A stretch of 41,423 bases of DNA from Bacteriovorax sp. UBA1852 (GTDB lineage: Bacteria > Bdellovibrionota > Bacteriovoracia > Bacteriovoracales > Bacteriovoracaceae), in NCBI GenBank assembly GCA_002338505.1, contig DDIK01000120.1, forward strand, positions 1 to 41,423, read 5' to 3'. Within the stretch, counting starts at the first letter, position 1, and every line of letters starts with the position of its first letter. Below are positions 8,355-15,677 of the stretch, piece by piece. The notes below the pieces were generated by a model that made no database searches, was not told where the DNA came from, and worked only from the letters and a program-made list of their open reading frames with translations. Position numbers and translations under genes: made by a program.

Positions 8355-9728
8355 TTAGTTAATAAAACTCATTATTTTTCTTACAAAGTCCAATTTTCCT
8401 TTATAAGGAGGATATCTCAATGAATTTTCAAGCATAAAGGATCTCTTCATCACCGACTTCTTATGGCTAAATGTCTGAAATGAGAACTTTCCATGATAAG
8501 CGCCCATTCCCGACTCTCCGACACCACCAAAGGGTAAATTAGCGTTTGAGAGATGAACGAGAGTATCATTGATGACCATGCCTCCGCAGCTCACCTCGTC
8601 TATCAATTTGTCTTTATCAGAGCTTGAATCAAAGAAGCCATAACATGCCAGTGGCTTATCTCTATCATTTATAAAAGTAATTGCAGCTTCCAGATCTTCA
8701 CATTCAATCAAAGGAAGAATTGGGCCAAATATCTCTTCTTGCATCACTGCTGACTCCGCAGTTGCGTTGACTATTGTCGGTGAAATGTACTTTGAATCCC
8801 TATCAGGCTCTTCACCAACTAAAACATCAGACTTCTCAAAGTAACCGAGAATTCTATCAAAGTGCTTTGTATTGATGATACGGCCGTAATCTTTAGAGTC
8901 TTTCACAGTCTTTCCATAGAAGTGCTCAATCCACTTCTTACATGACTGCACAAACTCAGCCTTATCCTTCTTACTGATAAGGATATAGTCTGGGGCCACA
9001 CATGTTTGACCTGCATTAAAGAACTTACCCCAAACGATCCTCTTTGCACTCAAATCAAGATTCTTCGAATAGACAAGGCAAGGACTCTTACCTCCTAACT
9101 CGAGCGTGACAGGAGTTAAGTTCTTAGCCGCTGCACTCATGACAATTCTGCCAACAGCTCCATTTCCAGTATAGAATATATAGTCAAACTTCTGCTCAAG
9201 AAGCTCCGTCGTCTCTTCAACTGCTCCTAGAACAACTGAAACCTCGCCTTCTTTAAAAGCATCATCAATAAGCTCCTTTATCACCTCAGAAGTCTTCTGG
9301 GATACTTCACTTGGCTTTAAGACTACAGTGTTGCCAGCCGCGAGAGCGCCTATTAAAGGGGCTATAACCAACTGAAAAGGATAATTCCAGGGACCGATAA
9401 TCAAAACCTTTCCGTATGGCTCATATCGAATAAAGCTTGAAGCGGGAGCAAATGCTAAGGGTGAAGATACAGATTCATCCTCTACCCAAGAATGAATATG
9501 AGATAATGTATTCTCAATTTCGTGTAAGGAGAAATCTATTTCTCCTAGATATGATTCAAATGCAGACTTATTAAGATCGTGCTTTAATGCATCTTCAATT
9601 TCTTGTGAATACTTCTTTATTGAAGCCTTGAGGGCCTCTAAAAGCTCGACTCTCTTATGGACACTATTGAGTGACTTATTTTTGATAATTTCTTCGTGAC
9701 GATTAACAATAGATGCAATATTGCCCAT
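8355..9728 (-). CDS. Aldehyde dehydrogenase, class 3 (ALDH3-type)
   Basis: This 457-residue NAD(P)+-dependent enzyme oxidises aldehydes to acids. The short length and the lack of an N-terminal extension fit class 3 (fatty or aromatic aldehyde) enzymes. Visible are the Rossmann segment with IIGPWNYPFQLVIAPLIGALAAGNTVVLKPSE, the general base in TLELGGKSPC (E210) and the nucleophile in NAGQTCVAPDY (C243). LPFGGVGESGMGAYHGKFSFQTFSHKK at the C-terminus is typical of the class. The ATG has GGAGG upstream. The start codon and Shine-Dalgarno lie inside one arm of a 13-bp perfect inverted repeat, suggesting specific control. It stands alone and its substrate cannot be read from context. Confidence 0.93.
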   Translation of the reverse strand: MGNIASIVNRHEEIIKNKSLNSVHKRVELLEALKASIKKYSQEIEDALKHDLNKSAFESYLGEIDFSLHEIENTLSHIHSWVEDESVSSPLAFAPASSFIRYEPYGKVLIIGPWNYPFQLVIAPLIGALAAGNTVVLKPSEVSQKTSEVIKELIDDAFKEGEVSVVLGAVEETTELLEQKFDYIFYTGNGAVGRIVMSAAAKNLTPVTLELGGKSPCLVYSKNLDLSAKRIVWGKFFNAGQTCVAPDYILISKKDKAEFVQSCKKWIEHFYGKTVKDSKDYGRIINTKHFDRILGYFEKSDVLVGEEPDRDSKYISPTIVNATAESAVMQEEIFGPILPLIECEDLEAAITFINDRDKPLACYGFFDSSSDKDKLIDEVSCGGMVINDTLVHLSNANLPFGGVGESGMGAYHGKFSFQTFSHKKSVMKRSFMLENSLRYPPYKGKLDFVRKIMSFIN

Positions 9729-9766
9729 ATTTCCTCCAATTTTTTATATTATAAGGAAATATGGGC
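9723..9766 (-). promoter_or_regulatory. 13-bp perfect inverted repeat over promoter and start of the ALDH gene
   Basis: GCCCATATTTCCT (9723-9735) and AGGAAATATGGGC (9754-9766) are perfect reverse complements with an 18-nt spacer. On the ALDH strand the downstream arm covers the Shine-Dalgarno and the ATG. The spacer holds a TATAAT (9748-9753), and an ACGACA hexamer lies 18 nt further upstream. As DNA it looks like a repressor operator straddling -10. If transcription starts further upstream, the RNA would fold and hide the ribosome-binding site. Confidence 0.8.
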
Positions 9767-9793
9767 TTATTGTCGTTTAATTCTTATTTGATT

Positions 9794-9973
9794 TTATTTC
9801 TCACCTGATTCTTTTTTAACAGCTTCTGGGTTTCCTCCAGTCACGGCTACTAAAGCTGGATTTGTAGGATTTCCCGAAATAATGTTTTTACAATCAGGAT
9901 CATGCTTCTCAACAGGAGCTGAGAATGAAGCTGTGCTAAATAAGACTAATGCTGTTACTAATAATGATTTCAT
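9794..9973 (-). CDS. Tiny secreted single-cysteine protein (59 aa)
   Basis: This short gene encodes MKSLLVTALVLFSTASFSA as a clean signal peptide. About 40 polar residues follow, with a single Cys at position 28 (KHDPDC), two GNP motifs (SGNPTN, GGNPEA) and a charged end (KKESGEK). ATG 9973 has GGGAGG 6 nt upstream, and a sigma-54 site ends 34 nt before it. It lies between the ALDH gene (same strand, 65 nt downstream) and the divergent P-domain protein gene. It resembles the 66- and 61-residue proteins nearby in design, not in alignable sequence. Function is unknown; signal peptide, ribosome-binding site and promoter together make the gene credible. Confidence 0.75.
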   Translation of the reverse strand: MKSLLVTALVLFSTASFSAPVEKHDPDCKNIISGNPTNPALVAVTGGNPEAVKKESGEK

Positions 9974-10006
9974 AAATTCCTCCCAATTACGTTTACCTAT
10001 ATATAA

Positions 10007-10021
10007 GCATATATTGTGCCA
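10007..10021 (-). promoter_or_regulatory. Sigma-54 promoter for the 59-aa secreted protein
   Basis: On the minus strand this reads TGGCAC-AATAT-ATGC, with a T before it and TT after it, one mismatch to TGGCAC-N5-TTGC and correct GG-GC spacing. The predicted start is near 9995, 22 nt before ATG 9973. It is the same variant (ATGC) as the site at 8265-8279. Confidence 0.7.
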
Positions 10022-10159
10022 AGTTAATCTTCCGTATCACAGCATGATTTTAGATACTTAGCAAAGCTATTACGCATATGGCCATATAAACTTTATACAA
10101 TATGCCCAAAAAAGAGACACTCTGCGCTATAACTTCCTAATTATAATTTTGACTCCCTT

Positions 10160-10208
10160 TGACACCATAAAAGTCAGATTGTCTCAGTGATGAATGCTTT
10201 TGGTGTCA
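10160..10208. promoter_or_regulatory. Inverted repeat between divergent sigma-54 promoters (candidate enhancer)
   Basis: TGACACC (10160-10166) and GGTGTCA (10202-10208) form an inverted repeat that extends imperfectly into ATAAAAG and CTTTT on the inner sides. It is centred near 10184, about 98 nt upstream of the predicted plus-strand start and about 190 nt from the minus-strand one. Those are usual distances for an activator of sigma-54 promoters, so it may serve both. The rest of the 403-nt region 9974-10376 shows no gene. Confidence 0.5.
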
Positions 10209-10255
10209 GAAAGACTCAAAATCTTAAATAAAAAGCAAGAAAGTGTCTAAAAAGT

Positions 10256-10270
10256 TGGCACTCAACTTGC
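10256..10270 (+). promoter_or_regulatory. Sigma-54 promoter for the P-domain/coiled-coil protein
   Basis: TGGCAC-TCAAC-TTGC matches the sigma-54 core at all ten fixed positions with correct spacing. The predicted start is near 10282, giving a 95-nt leader before ATG 10377. Confidence 0.82.
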
Positions 10271-10328
10271 CTTGTCTTTAAACATACTAAGAAATCGAAG
10301 GAAGTGATGTTCTTAAAACCACAAACAG

Positions 10329-10349
10329 AAAAGATCTGAATGATCTTTT
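10329..10349 (+). other. Stem-loop in the leader of the P-domain protein mRNA
   Basis: AAAAGATC and GATCTTTT form a perfect 8-bp stem with loop TGAAT. It ends 16 nt before the Shine-Dalgarno GGGAG (10366-10370). It is AT-rich and its role is unknown; it may protect the 5' end or modulate translation. Confidence 0.5.
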
Positions 10350-10376
10350 GTTTATAACGATAGTAGGGAGTCGGGA

Positions 10377-12785
10377 ATGAAGATGAAGAGTTTATTTGTA
10401 ATGGGGATGGTTGCTACGACATTAGTTAATTCAGCTGAAGCACAGCGCAGAAATACTGGCAACAACGGTAACCCACGAAATGGCGGTGGGTTTAATAATG
10501 GACCGATTAGAAATCAAGATCTATTTCAAATCAGAGAACTTCAACAGACTTACACAGAATACATGAGAGCTTCAACTAAGCTTAAACAGCTCTATGTTGA
10601 TTTAAATGACGTCACAACAAAATTGGGAAGAAACCAATCCAAGATTGATGAGTTTATAGAGCAAAGAAGAGGAGCGAAGCTAGCTTTTAATGAGAAATCG
10701 ACTCAGGCTTCGAGAATAGAGAACCGAATCCAGAAATCAAAAAATGAGAAGGAAACTATAATTTTAAATATAGTTAACCTTGAAGCTGAAATTCAAAGTC
10801 TTGAAGTAGATATCTCGGCAGAGAAAACAAGAATAGCTCCATTTATAAAAGCAAAAAGTAATGCTCAAAAGAGAGTTGATAACTATCAATCAACATTTAA
10901 TGAAAAACAAGCTGCTGTTTCATCTGCAAGTACAAGTCTTTCAGCTGCTGAGCAAAAGAAAGCGACTGCTGAAAATCAAGCAAAGAGAGTACAAAGAACT
11001 CTAACAAGTGAACAGAGAAAGTTTCAGGCCCTAGAAAATCAAGTAAGTAGCCTTGAGAGTAAACTAGCACCTCTAGCTCCTCATGCTGACAAAATTGAAA
11101 CTGTTAATGAGCACCAAGCAAAGATTGATGACTATAATAGAAAAATAAAAAAATACCCGTGGAAAAGAAGTGATAAGAGAAAATGGAAAAGAGAAAGAGA
11201 TATCTTAGAGGCAAAGAAAAAAGCAATTATAAGAACTCTTCCAGCAAACGCTGTAGCGAACTATAAACAATTCAGCAATCAACTTAAAGTCGTTCAAAAT
11301 GCATATAAAAGACAGCAATCTATGATGGAGAGACTTAATACATCTCTGGCAAAATTTGAGGCAACAGCAGCACAAGCTGGTACTGAGTTTGAAGTTGCTA
11401 AGATTGAAAAAGATGAGGCCATAAAAGCCTTTGCACCTGTTAAGAAAAAATATGAAGGTTTATCAGCTAAGCTAAATACTGCAAGTAAGAAATTAGCTAA
11501 ACAATCTAAAGATCTTAATTCATTCAAAGCTTCTAAAAGAGCAAAGAAAGGCAATTTGGCAGCTGCTAACAATGAACTTAATGATGTATCGAGAGTGATT
11601 TCAAACAAAGAGCAAAACTTATCTGAAGTTGAAGGACAACTTGCACAGATTAGTGCTGATATCGAAGTCTTTAAAAATAATATTCAAGCTAAGAAAGCTA
11701 GAATTAAAGAGCTTGAAGCAAATAAGCAGGCAATGGAGCAAACAGAAGTCAGATTATTTCAAAAGCTCTCTAACTCATACGTAAGAACACATAATAATAA
11801 AGTTTTTAATATGTTCGTAGGTGGCCTAAATGCCATCACACCTGAGATGAGAGAAAAGATGCAATTTGCAGCGGCTACTGGAGCGAAAATAATGCTCTGC
11901 GGAGATCTTACAAACGAAGACCTCATGTCTCGCATTTCTCCTATCACCGGAATTACAGGAGCGGCACAATTACCAATCTCTGAAATTCAAGGTGCAACTC
12001 CATCTACTCAGAACTTCAGTCTCAATGTGAGAATGCAGACTTTTGAGTTAAATATCGATCAACAAGCTGTACCTGTCTTAATGACGGCAGATCAGAGAGT
12101 CATCATGGCTGCAAAAATTGATATGGATCTTGGAGTAGTGATGACTTCTGCGCTTAATCCAAATGACTTAAATGAATTTGATATGAAGGCCTTATTAGAA
12201 ATGATCGCCTACTCAGATATTTCTGAATATCAGCCAGTAGTAAATGATGATCCTTCTGATGGTGGAGACAACGGCGGAGGAGATCTTCCTGGAGACGGTG
12301 GAAGTGACGACGGTGGAGACTTCCCTGGAGACGGTGGAAGTGACGACGGTGGAGATTACCCTGGTGATGGAAATGGTGACGAGCCAGGAGAGCCTCAAGT
12401 ATTTGGAACAGTTTTTAAAGATACTGAGTCAAGAGCGATCCAATCTGTCGTAGATGGAAAGGAAACACTTACTTATAAGATGGATATAGATGCTGAAAAA
12501 GGGTTTGTACTTTCAGATGTTGAATTAAATATCGAAGCGACTCACACTTACATAGGAGATATCCAGATCTACTTAACTTCTCCAAGTGGAAAGACAGTAG
12601 AACTTAGAAAGAATGTCGGCGGCAGAGATCAAAGTCTAAACGATGTTTACTCAAAAGAGATTATGCAAGCTTTTGAAGGTGAAATGATTAGAGGACTATG
12701 GGTCTTAACGGTGAAAGACTATTACAAAGATAGAGATGTTGGAAGTGTTAATGCCGTAAGGTTTAACATTGAGGGAGAGAGATAG
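10377..12785 (+). CDS. Large secreted coiled-coil protein with C-terminal P-domain
   Basis: The 802-residue product starts with a signal peptide cut near NSAEA|Q (residue 22). Residues about 45-470 are a long Lys/Glu/Ala-rich coiled coil with heptad-like Asn/Gln segments, carrying basic patches such as KRSDKRKWKRERD. A globular part (about 475-610) follows, then a Gly/Asp-rich linker with 12-residue repeats (about 625-680). The last 105 residues look like a proprotein-convertase P-domain (VELNIEATHTYIGDIQIYLTSPSGKTVEL ... RGLWVLTVKDYYKDRDVGSVNAVRFNIEG), a beta-sandwich found in secreted bacterial proteins, often next to peptidases. There is no peptidase domain here. GGGAG precedes the ATG. 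A perfect sigma-54 match lies upstream and a terminator downstream, so it is a single-gene unit. I infer a surface or secreted filament-like protein. Confidence 0.9.
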   Translation: MKMKSLFVMGMVATTLVNSAEAQRRNTGNNGNPRNGGGFNNGPIRNQDLFQIRELQQTYTEYMRASTKLKQLYVDLNDVTTKLGRNQSKIDEFIEQRRGAKLAFNEKSTQASRIENRIQKSKNEKETIILNIVNLEAEIQSLEVDISAEKTRIAPFIKAKSNAQKRVDNYQSTFNEKQAAVSSASTSLSAAEQKKATAENQAKRVQRTLTSEQRKFQALENQVSSLESKLAPLAPHADKIETVNEHQAKIDDYNRKIKKYPWKRSDKRKWKRERDILEAKKKAIIRTLPANAVANYKQFSNQLKVVQNAYKRQQSMMERLNTSLAKFEATAAQAGTEFEVAKIEKDEAIKAFAPVKKKYEGLSAKLNTASKKLAKQSKDLNSFKASKRAKKGNLAAANNELNDVSRVISNKEQNLSEVEGQLAQISADIEVFKNNIQAKKARIKELEANKQAMEQTEVRLFQKLSNSYVRTHNNKVFNMFVGGLNAITPEMREKMQFAAATGAKIMLCGDLTNEDLMSRISPITGITGAAQLPISEIQGATPSTQNFSLNVRMQTFELNIDQQAVPVLMTADQRVIMAAKIDMDLGVVMTSALNPNDLNEFDMKALLEMIAYSDISEYQPVVNDDPSDGGDNGGGDLPGDGGSDDGGDFPGDGGSDDGGDYPGDGNGDEPGEPQVFGTVFKDTESRAIQSVVDGKETLTYKMDIDAEKGFVLSDVELNIEATHTYIGDIQIYLTSPSGKTVELRKNVGGRDQSLNDVYSKEIMQAFEGEMIRGLWVLTVKDYYKDRDVGSVNAVRFNIEGER
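12285..12356 (+). repeat. Two tandem 36-nt coding repeats in the Gly/Asp-rich linker
   Basis: Copies at 12285-12320 and 12321-12356 encode LPGDGGSDDGGD and FPGDGGSDDGGD. A degenerate third begins YPGDGNGDEPGEP. The two copies are almost identical in DNA, so the number can change by slippage without breaking the frame. The acid/glycine spacing may bind calcium, which is inference. Confidence 0.9.
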
Positions 12786-12807
12786 TAGGACCTGAGAACC
12801 CTACAAT

Positions 12808-12838
12808 AAAAAAGGCCTTCCGAATGGAAGGCTTTTTT
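12808..12838. terminator. Bidirectional intrinsic terminator
   Basis: GCCTTCC (12815-12821), loop GAAT, GGAAGGC (12826-12832) is flanked by A6 on the left and T6 on the right. It can therefore end the plus-strand P-domain gene and the minus-strand Rhs operon. Confidence 0.92.
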
Positions 12839-12840
12839 AT

Positions 12841-13026
12841 TTATAGTTGACCAGCTTCACTCGCTTCTTGATCCTCATCAGTTGTAATAGGTTGCATGAC
12901 CTTTTGTCCAACACCACTTGTGTCTACGACAACGTCACATGGATCTTTTGCTGGTCCTTCACTAATCCCTTGAGAAAAAGAAGAAAATGTAAAAAGTGCT
13001 ATCAAAATAATTTTAAATACTTTCAT
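12841..13026 (-). CDS. Tiny secreted single-cysteine protein (61 aa)
   Basis: The 61 residues consist of a signal peptide (MKVFKIILIALFTFSSFSQG) and a short acidic chain with one Cys at residue 30 (AKDPCDVVVD) and the end EDQEASEAGQL. The ATG has GGAAGGGG upstream. It lies 13 nt behind the Rhs-like gene on the same strand and ahead of the shared terminator, so it is the second gene of a two-gene unit. It has the same layout as the 59- and 66-residue proteins to the left but no sigma-54 site of its own. It may be an accessory of the Rhs protein; an immunity role is unlikely because that protein shows no toxin domain. Function is unknown. Confidence 0.72.
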   Translation of the reverse strand: MKVFKIILIALFTFSSFSQGISEGPAKDPCDVVVDTSGVGQKVMQPITTDEDQEASEAGQL

Positions 13027-13039
13027 TATAACCCCTTCC

Positions 13040-14671
13040 CTACATGTTTAGATTAACGCCCGCAGGCTTAACGATTGCTAGTAGAGACTGAAAAGCTTGA
13101 GTTACTTGCAGTGCCATTTTATGACCTGATTTTGACTCAACCTTTAATATTTCACCGTAATTATCATACTTAACATTTATTTTTCCGATCTTATTCATTG
13201 CAATTTCAGTAGGCTTTCCTTGAGCATTATACTTAAACTCAAGTTGTCTCTTCTCTTTGGTCTTCTTGTCGTAATCAAGCATTTTTGCAATTCTTCCCTT
13301 TGAATTATAGATCAAAAGAACAGACTTACCTTTAGAGTTTTGAGCTTTCTTTAGATTACCTTTTTTGTCATAGTCAAAGTTTGTCCAACCAGACTTATTA
13401 ACAACCTTTGTAATTTTATTATGAACGTCGTCATATTTTAACTCAACAAAGTCACCTCTAGAAGAATACTTCTTTGTTAGAAGACCTTTCTTGTTATACT
13501 CAAAGTTTGTTACGTTCTTTCCTCTTTTGATTTGTTTTGGAAGTCCACAACACTCTGTATAAATTGTCTCAGTAGAAACACCGTTAACGACAGTATAAAT
13601 TCTATGAGTATAGCTTGAGCCATCTTGCTTTCTTCTTATTTCATACTCATATCTATTCGTGACTTCCTTACCAGCAGGAGATTTCTTACTTACTAGTGTC
13701 CAGTAGTGATTCTCTGGATTCTTTGGATTTGACTCATAAGAGTATGTAACAACTTCACCTGTTTTATTTGTAATTTCTTCAACAAATTGAGTTCTCTTTG
13801 TGTACTTGATCTTCATAGAAGATCCATCTTTATATTTAATCTGAGTCATGTTGTGATTGAAGTCATAAGAGTACGCAAATAAATTATTTGAAACATCTTT
13901 TGCTTCTACAAGATTGTCTTTATCATCATACTTATAAAGTGTTTTCGTTCCTGCTCCAGACTCAACACTCTTGATTTTCTTATCTGGATACCAAGTAAGA
14001 AAAATCTGCTTTGCCATAGAATCTTTAATCTTTGTAACAACTCCATTCTTATAATCAAGATCAACGTAGTAACCATTCTTATGAGCGATTTTTACAAGAT
14101 TTCCTTTCTTGTTAAAGTGATGCTTTGAACCATCACTTTGAGACCTGATGTATCCCTTAGAAGTAACCTCTAACGTCTGTAGACCTCTGACATTGGAAAA
14201 AAGTTTTGTTCCAGATGCAAGCTTTGCTTGAACCTTAAACCTCTTAGCATATGCCTGTCTTAATTCAGCATCATTTTTTAGTTTTGTAACAAGATCTTTT
14301 GCGACAGTCGCATTAATAGACATCTTACTCTTTCTCATAGCATCGACAATTTTTCTTGCCGCTTCTTCTGCATTGACTGCAGTTTTAGGAGTAAATCTTG
14401 TCAGTGCACCTGATCCGTTTTCATGTACGATAACAGAGCCGTCAGCAGATACAGTAAGATAAGTTTCATAATCAGAACCCCATCCATATCCAAACCAGCC
14501 TTTATCAATCGAGCGTGAGTTATATGTTCTCTCGATAACTAAATCATGACCGCCACCAGGAACTACGATATCAGTATAAGTGATATAGAAATTTCCATTT
14601 TTTAAATTAACTCCACCGAGTGCAGAACTAACAATCATCATGAACACTAAAAACAATCTACTTATTCTCAT
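13040..14671 (-). CDS. Compact secreted Rhs/YD-repeat protein without toxin domain
   Basis: The 543-residue product has a signal peptide (cut near SSALG, residue 19). It opens with a DUF6531-like Rhs entry segment (NLKNGNFYITYTDIVVPGGGHDLVIERTYNSRS then GYGWGSDYE). An Ala/Lys-rich helical insert lies at about 95-160. A run of YD-type repeats spans about 175-520 (YDDKDNLVEAKD, YDFNHNMTQIKYKDGS, YDKKGNLKKAQNSKGK and others). Rhs proteins usually form a beta-barrel shell around a C-terminal toxin. Here the core is short, the DPxGxxGG-type cleavage motif is absent and the chain ends at VKPAGVNLNM, so no effector is evident. The leader has AAGGA as Shine-Dalgarno, and a sigma-28-like promoter lies 40 nt upstream. 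A surface structural role is my inference. Confidence 0.88.
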   Translation of the reverse strand: MRISRLFLVFMMIVSSALGGVNLKNGNFYITYTDIVVPGGGHDLVIERTYNSRSIDKGWFGYGWGSDYETYLTVSADGSVIVHENGSGALTRFTPKTAVNAEEAARKIVDAMRKSKMSINATVAKDLVTKLKNDAELRQAYAKRFKVQAKLASGTKLFSNVRGLQTLEVTSKGYIRSQSDGSKHHFNKKGNLVKIAHKNGYYVDLDYKNGVVTKIKDSMAKQIFLTWYPDKKIKSVESGAGTKTLYKYDDKDNLVEAKDVSNNLFAYSYDFNHNMTQIKYKDGSSMKIKYTKRTQFVEEITNKTGEVVTYSYESNPKNPENHYWTLVSKKSPAGKEVTNRYEYEIRRKQDGSSYTHRIYTVVNGVSTETIYTECCGLPKQIKRGKNVTNFEYNKKGLLTKKYSSRGDFVELKYDDVHNKITKVVNKSGWTNFDYDKKGNLKKAQNSKGKSVLLIYNSKGRIAKMLDYDKKTKEKRQLEFKYNAQGKPTEIAMNKIGKINVKYDNYGEILKVESKSGHKMALQVTQAFQSLLAIVKPAGVNLNM

Positions 14672-14710
14672 TTTATCAATCCTTATTAAGAATTACTCTT
14701 CTCAATTCTT

Positions 14711-14737
14711 TTATCGTCATGACACTTGAATTTCTTA
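14711..14737 (-). promoter_or_regulatory. Sigma-28 (FliA)-like promoter for the Rhs operon
   Basis: On the minus strand TAAGAAAT (14730-14737), 11 nt, GACGATAA (14711-14718) fits TAAAGTTT-N11-GCCGATAA with one mismatch in the -10 octamer and the exact spacing. The gene starts 40 nt downstream. An inverted repeat AAGAATT/AATTCTT (14688-14694, 14704-14710) lies in the leader. Confidence 0.6.
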
Positions 14738-14763
14738 AGCTTTTTTCTAACTATAAGAAAATA

Positions 14764-15666
14764 TTAAGTATCACCTATTTTAACTATCTTCATAATTATA
14801 TAAAGCCCTATAAAATCGAGGATGCAAACGATAATTAAACTAATAATTCCAATAGGATTTGTGAACATCATCTCAAAGACTTGAGGATCAGAACTACCAA
14901 AAATAAGAAAAATAACAAAAGGCATGGCCCCAATCGTATAGCCCTGAAACTTACCTTGAGCGGTAACAGTTTCAATTTTTTGCTGTAGTCTAATCCTCTC
15001 TCTAATAACGTTTACAATAGTATCGAAAACTTCAGCTAAATTACCACCCGTCTCTCTAAGAATATTTATAGAAGCAACAAACATTTCATTATCTTGTGTC
15101 GGTACACGTTTTGCTAGATTCTCAAAACATTCATCGAGCGGCACTCCAACTCTATTTTCTTGCAGCATTAAATTGAATTCTTGGGAAATAGGATCTGGCA
15201 TCTCATCAACAACCATACCTATTGCAGCATTTATATTCTGTCCTGCTCTTATTCCGTTCGACAAAAGCGTAAGCCCATCAACCATCTGATCTTGATACTC
15301 TCGAATACGTCTAGTTACGAGAAAATCAATAAGAGGCTTTGGTATTTTAAAGCCTATGAAAGCAACAATTAGACCTAGAACTAGTCCTAAGATCCACTTT
15401 CCTAAAATTGCGATAATAAGAAAGATAAGACTTCCTGCCCCTACAGAAACACCAAGCAACGCATAAGTCACATGATCGGGATTGAGTTCAATAAAGAGTA
15501 GTTTTGCCTTTTCAAGAATGTAGGTTCTTGTTCCCATTGTTTGTCTTTCAATGAAGTCAAAGATCCCTACTGAGTACTTGTAGCAAAACATAAAGGTAGT
15601 GAAGGCAATGATTCCAATCATTCCGTTTAGACCTACAAGTTGAATAAATGTAGTTAAAGCTCCCAC
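14764..15666 (-). CDS. tadB: Tad pilus inner-membrane platform protein TadB
   Basis: The 300-residue protein is a type II secretion F-domain membrane protein that anchors the pilus ATPase. Hydrophobic segments lie near 12-30, 70-112 and 245-295. The cytoplasmic F-domain shows QDQMVDGLTLLSNGIRAGQNINAAIG and INILRETGGNLAEVFDTIVNVIRER, both typical of TadB/TadC. It begins 12 nt after the TadZ-TadA fusion gene and is the last gene of the Tad operon here. Tad systems usually encode TadB and TadC side by side. No second F-domain protein follows, because the next gene is the Rhs gene. Confidence 0.92.
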   Translation of the reverse strand: MGALTTFIQLVGLNGMIGIIAFTTFMFCYKYSVGIFDFIERQTMGTRTYILEKAKLLFIELNPDHVTYALLGVSVGAGSLIFLIIAILGKWILGLVLGLIVAFIGFKIPKPLIDFLVTRRIREYQDQMVDGLTLLSNGIRAGQNINAAIGMVVDEMPDPISQEFNLMLQENRVGVPLDECFENLAKRVPTQDNEMFVASINILRETGGNLAEVFDTIVNVIRERIRLQQKIETVTAQGKFQGYTIGAMPFVIFLIFGSSDPQVFEMMFTNPIGIISLIIVCILDFIGLYIIMKIVKIGDT

Positions 15667-15677
15667 AGTCTACTTTC

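Noticed and set aside
12285..12356. Tandem 36-nt repeat as a CRISPR-like array
   Set aside because: The repeats are in frame, adjacent without spacers and encode a Gly/Asp linker.
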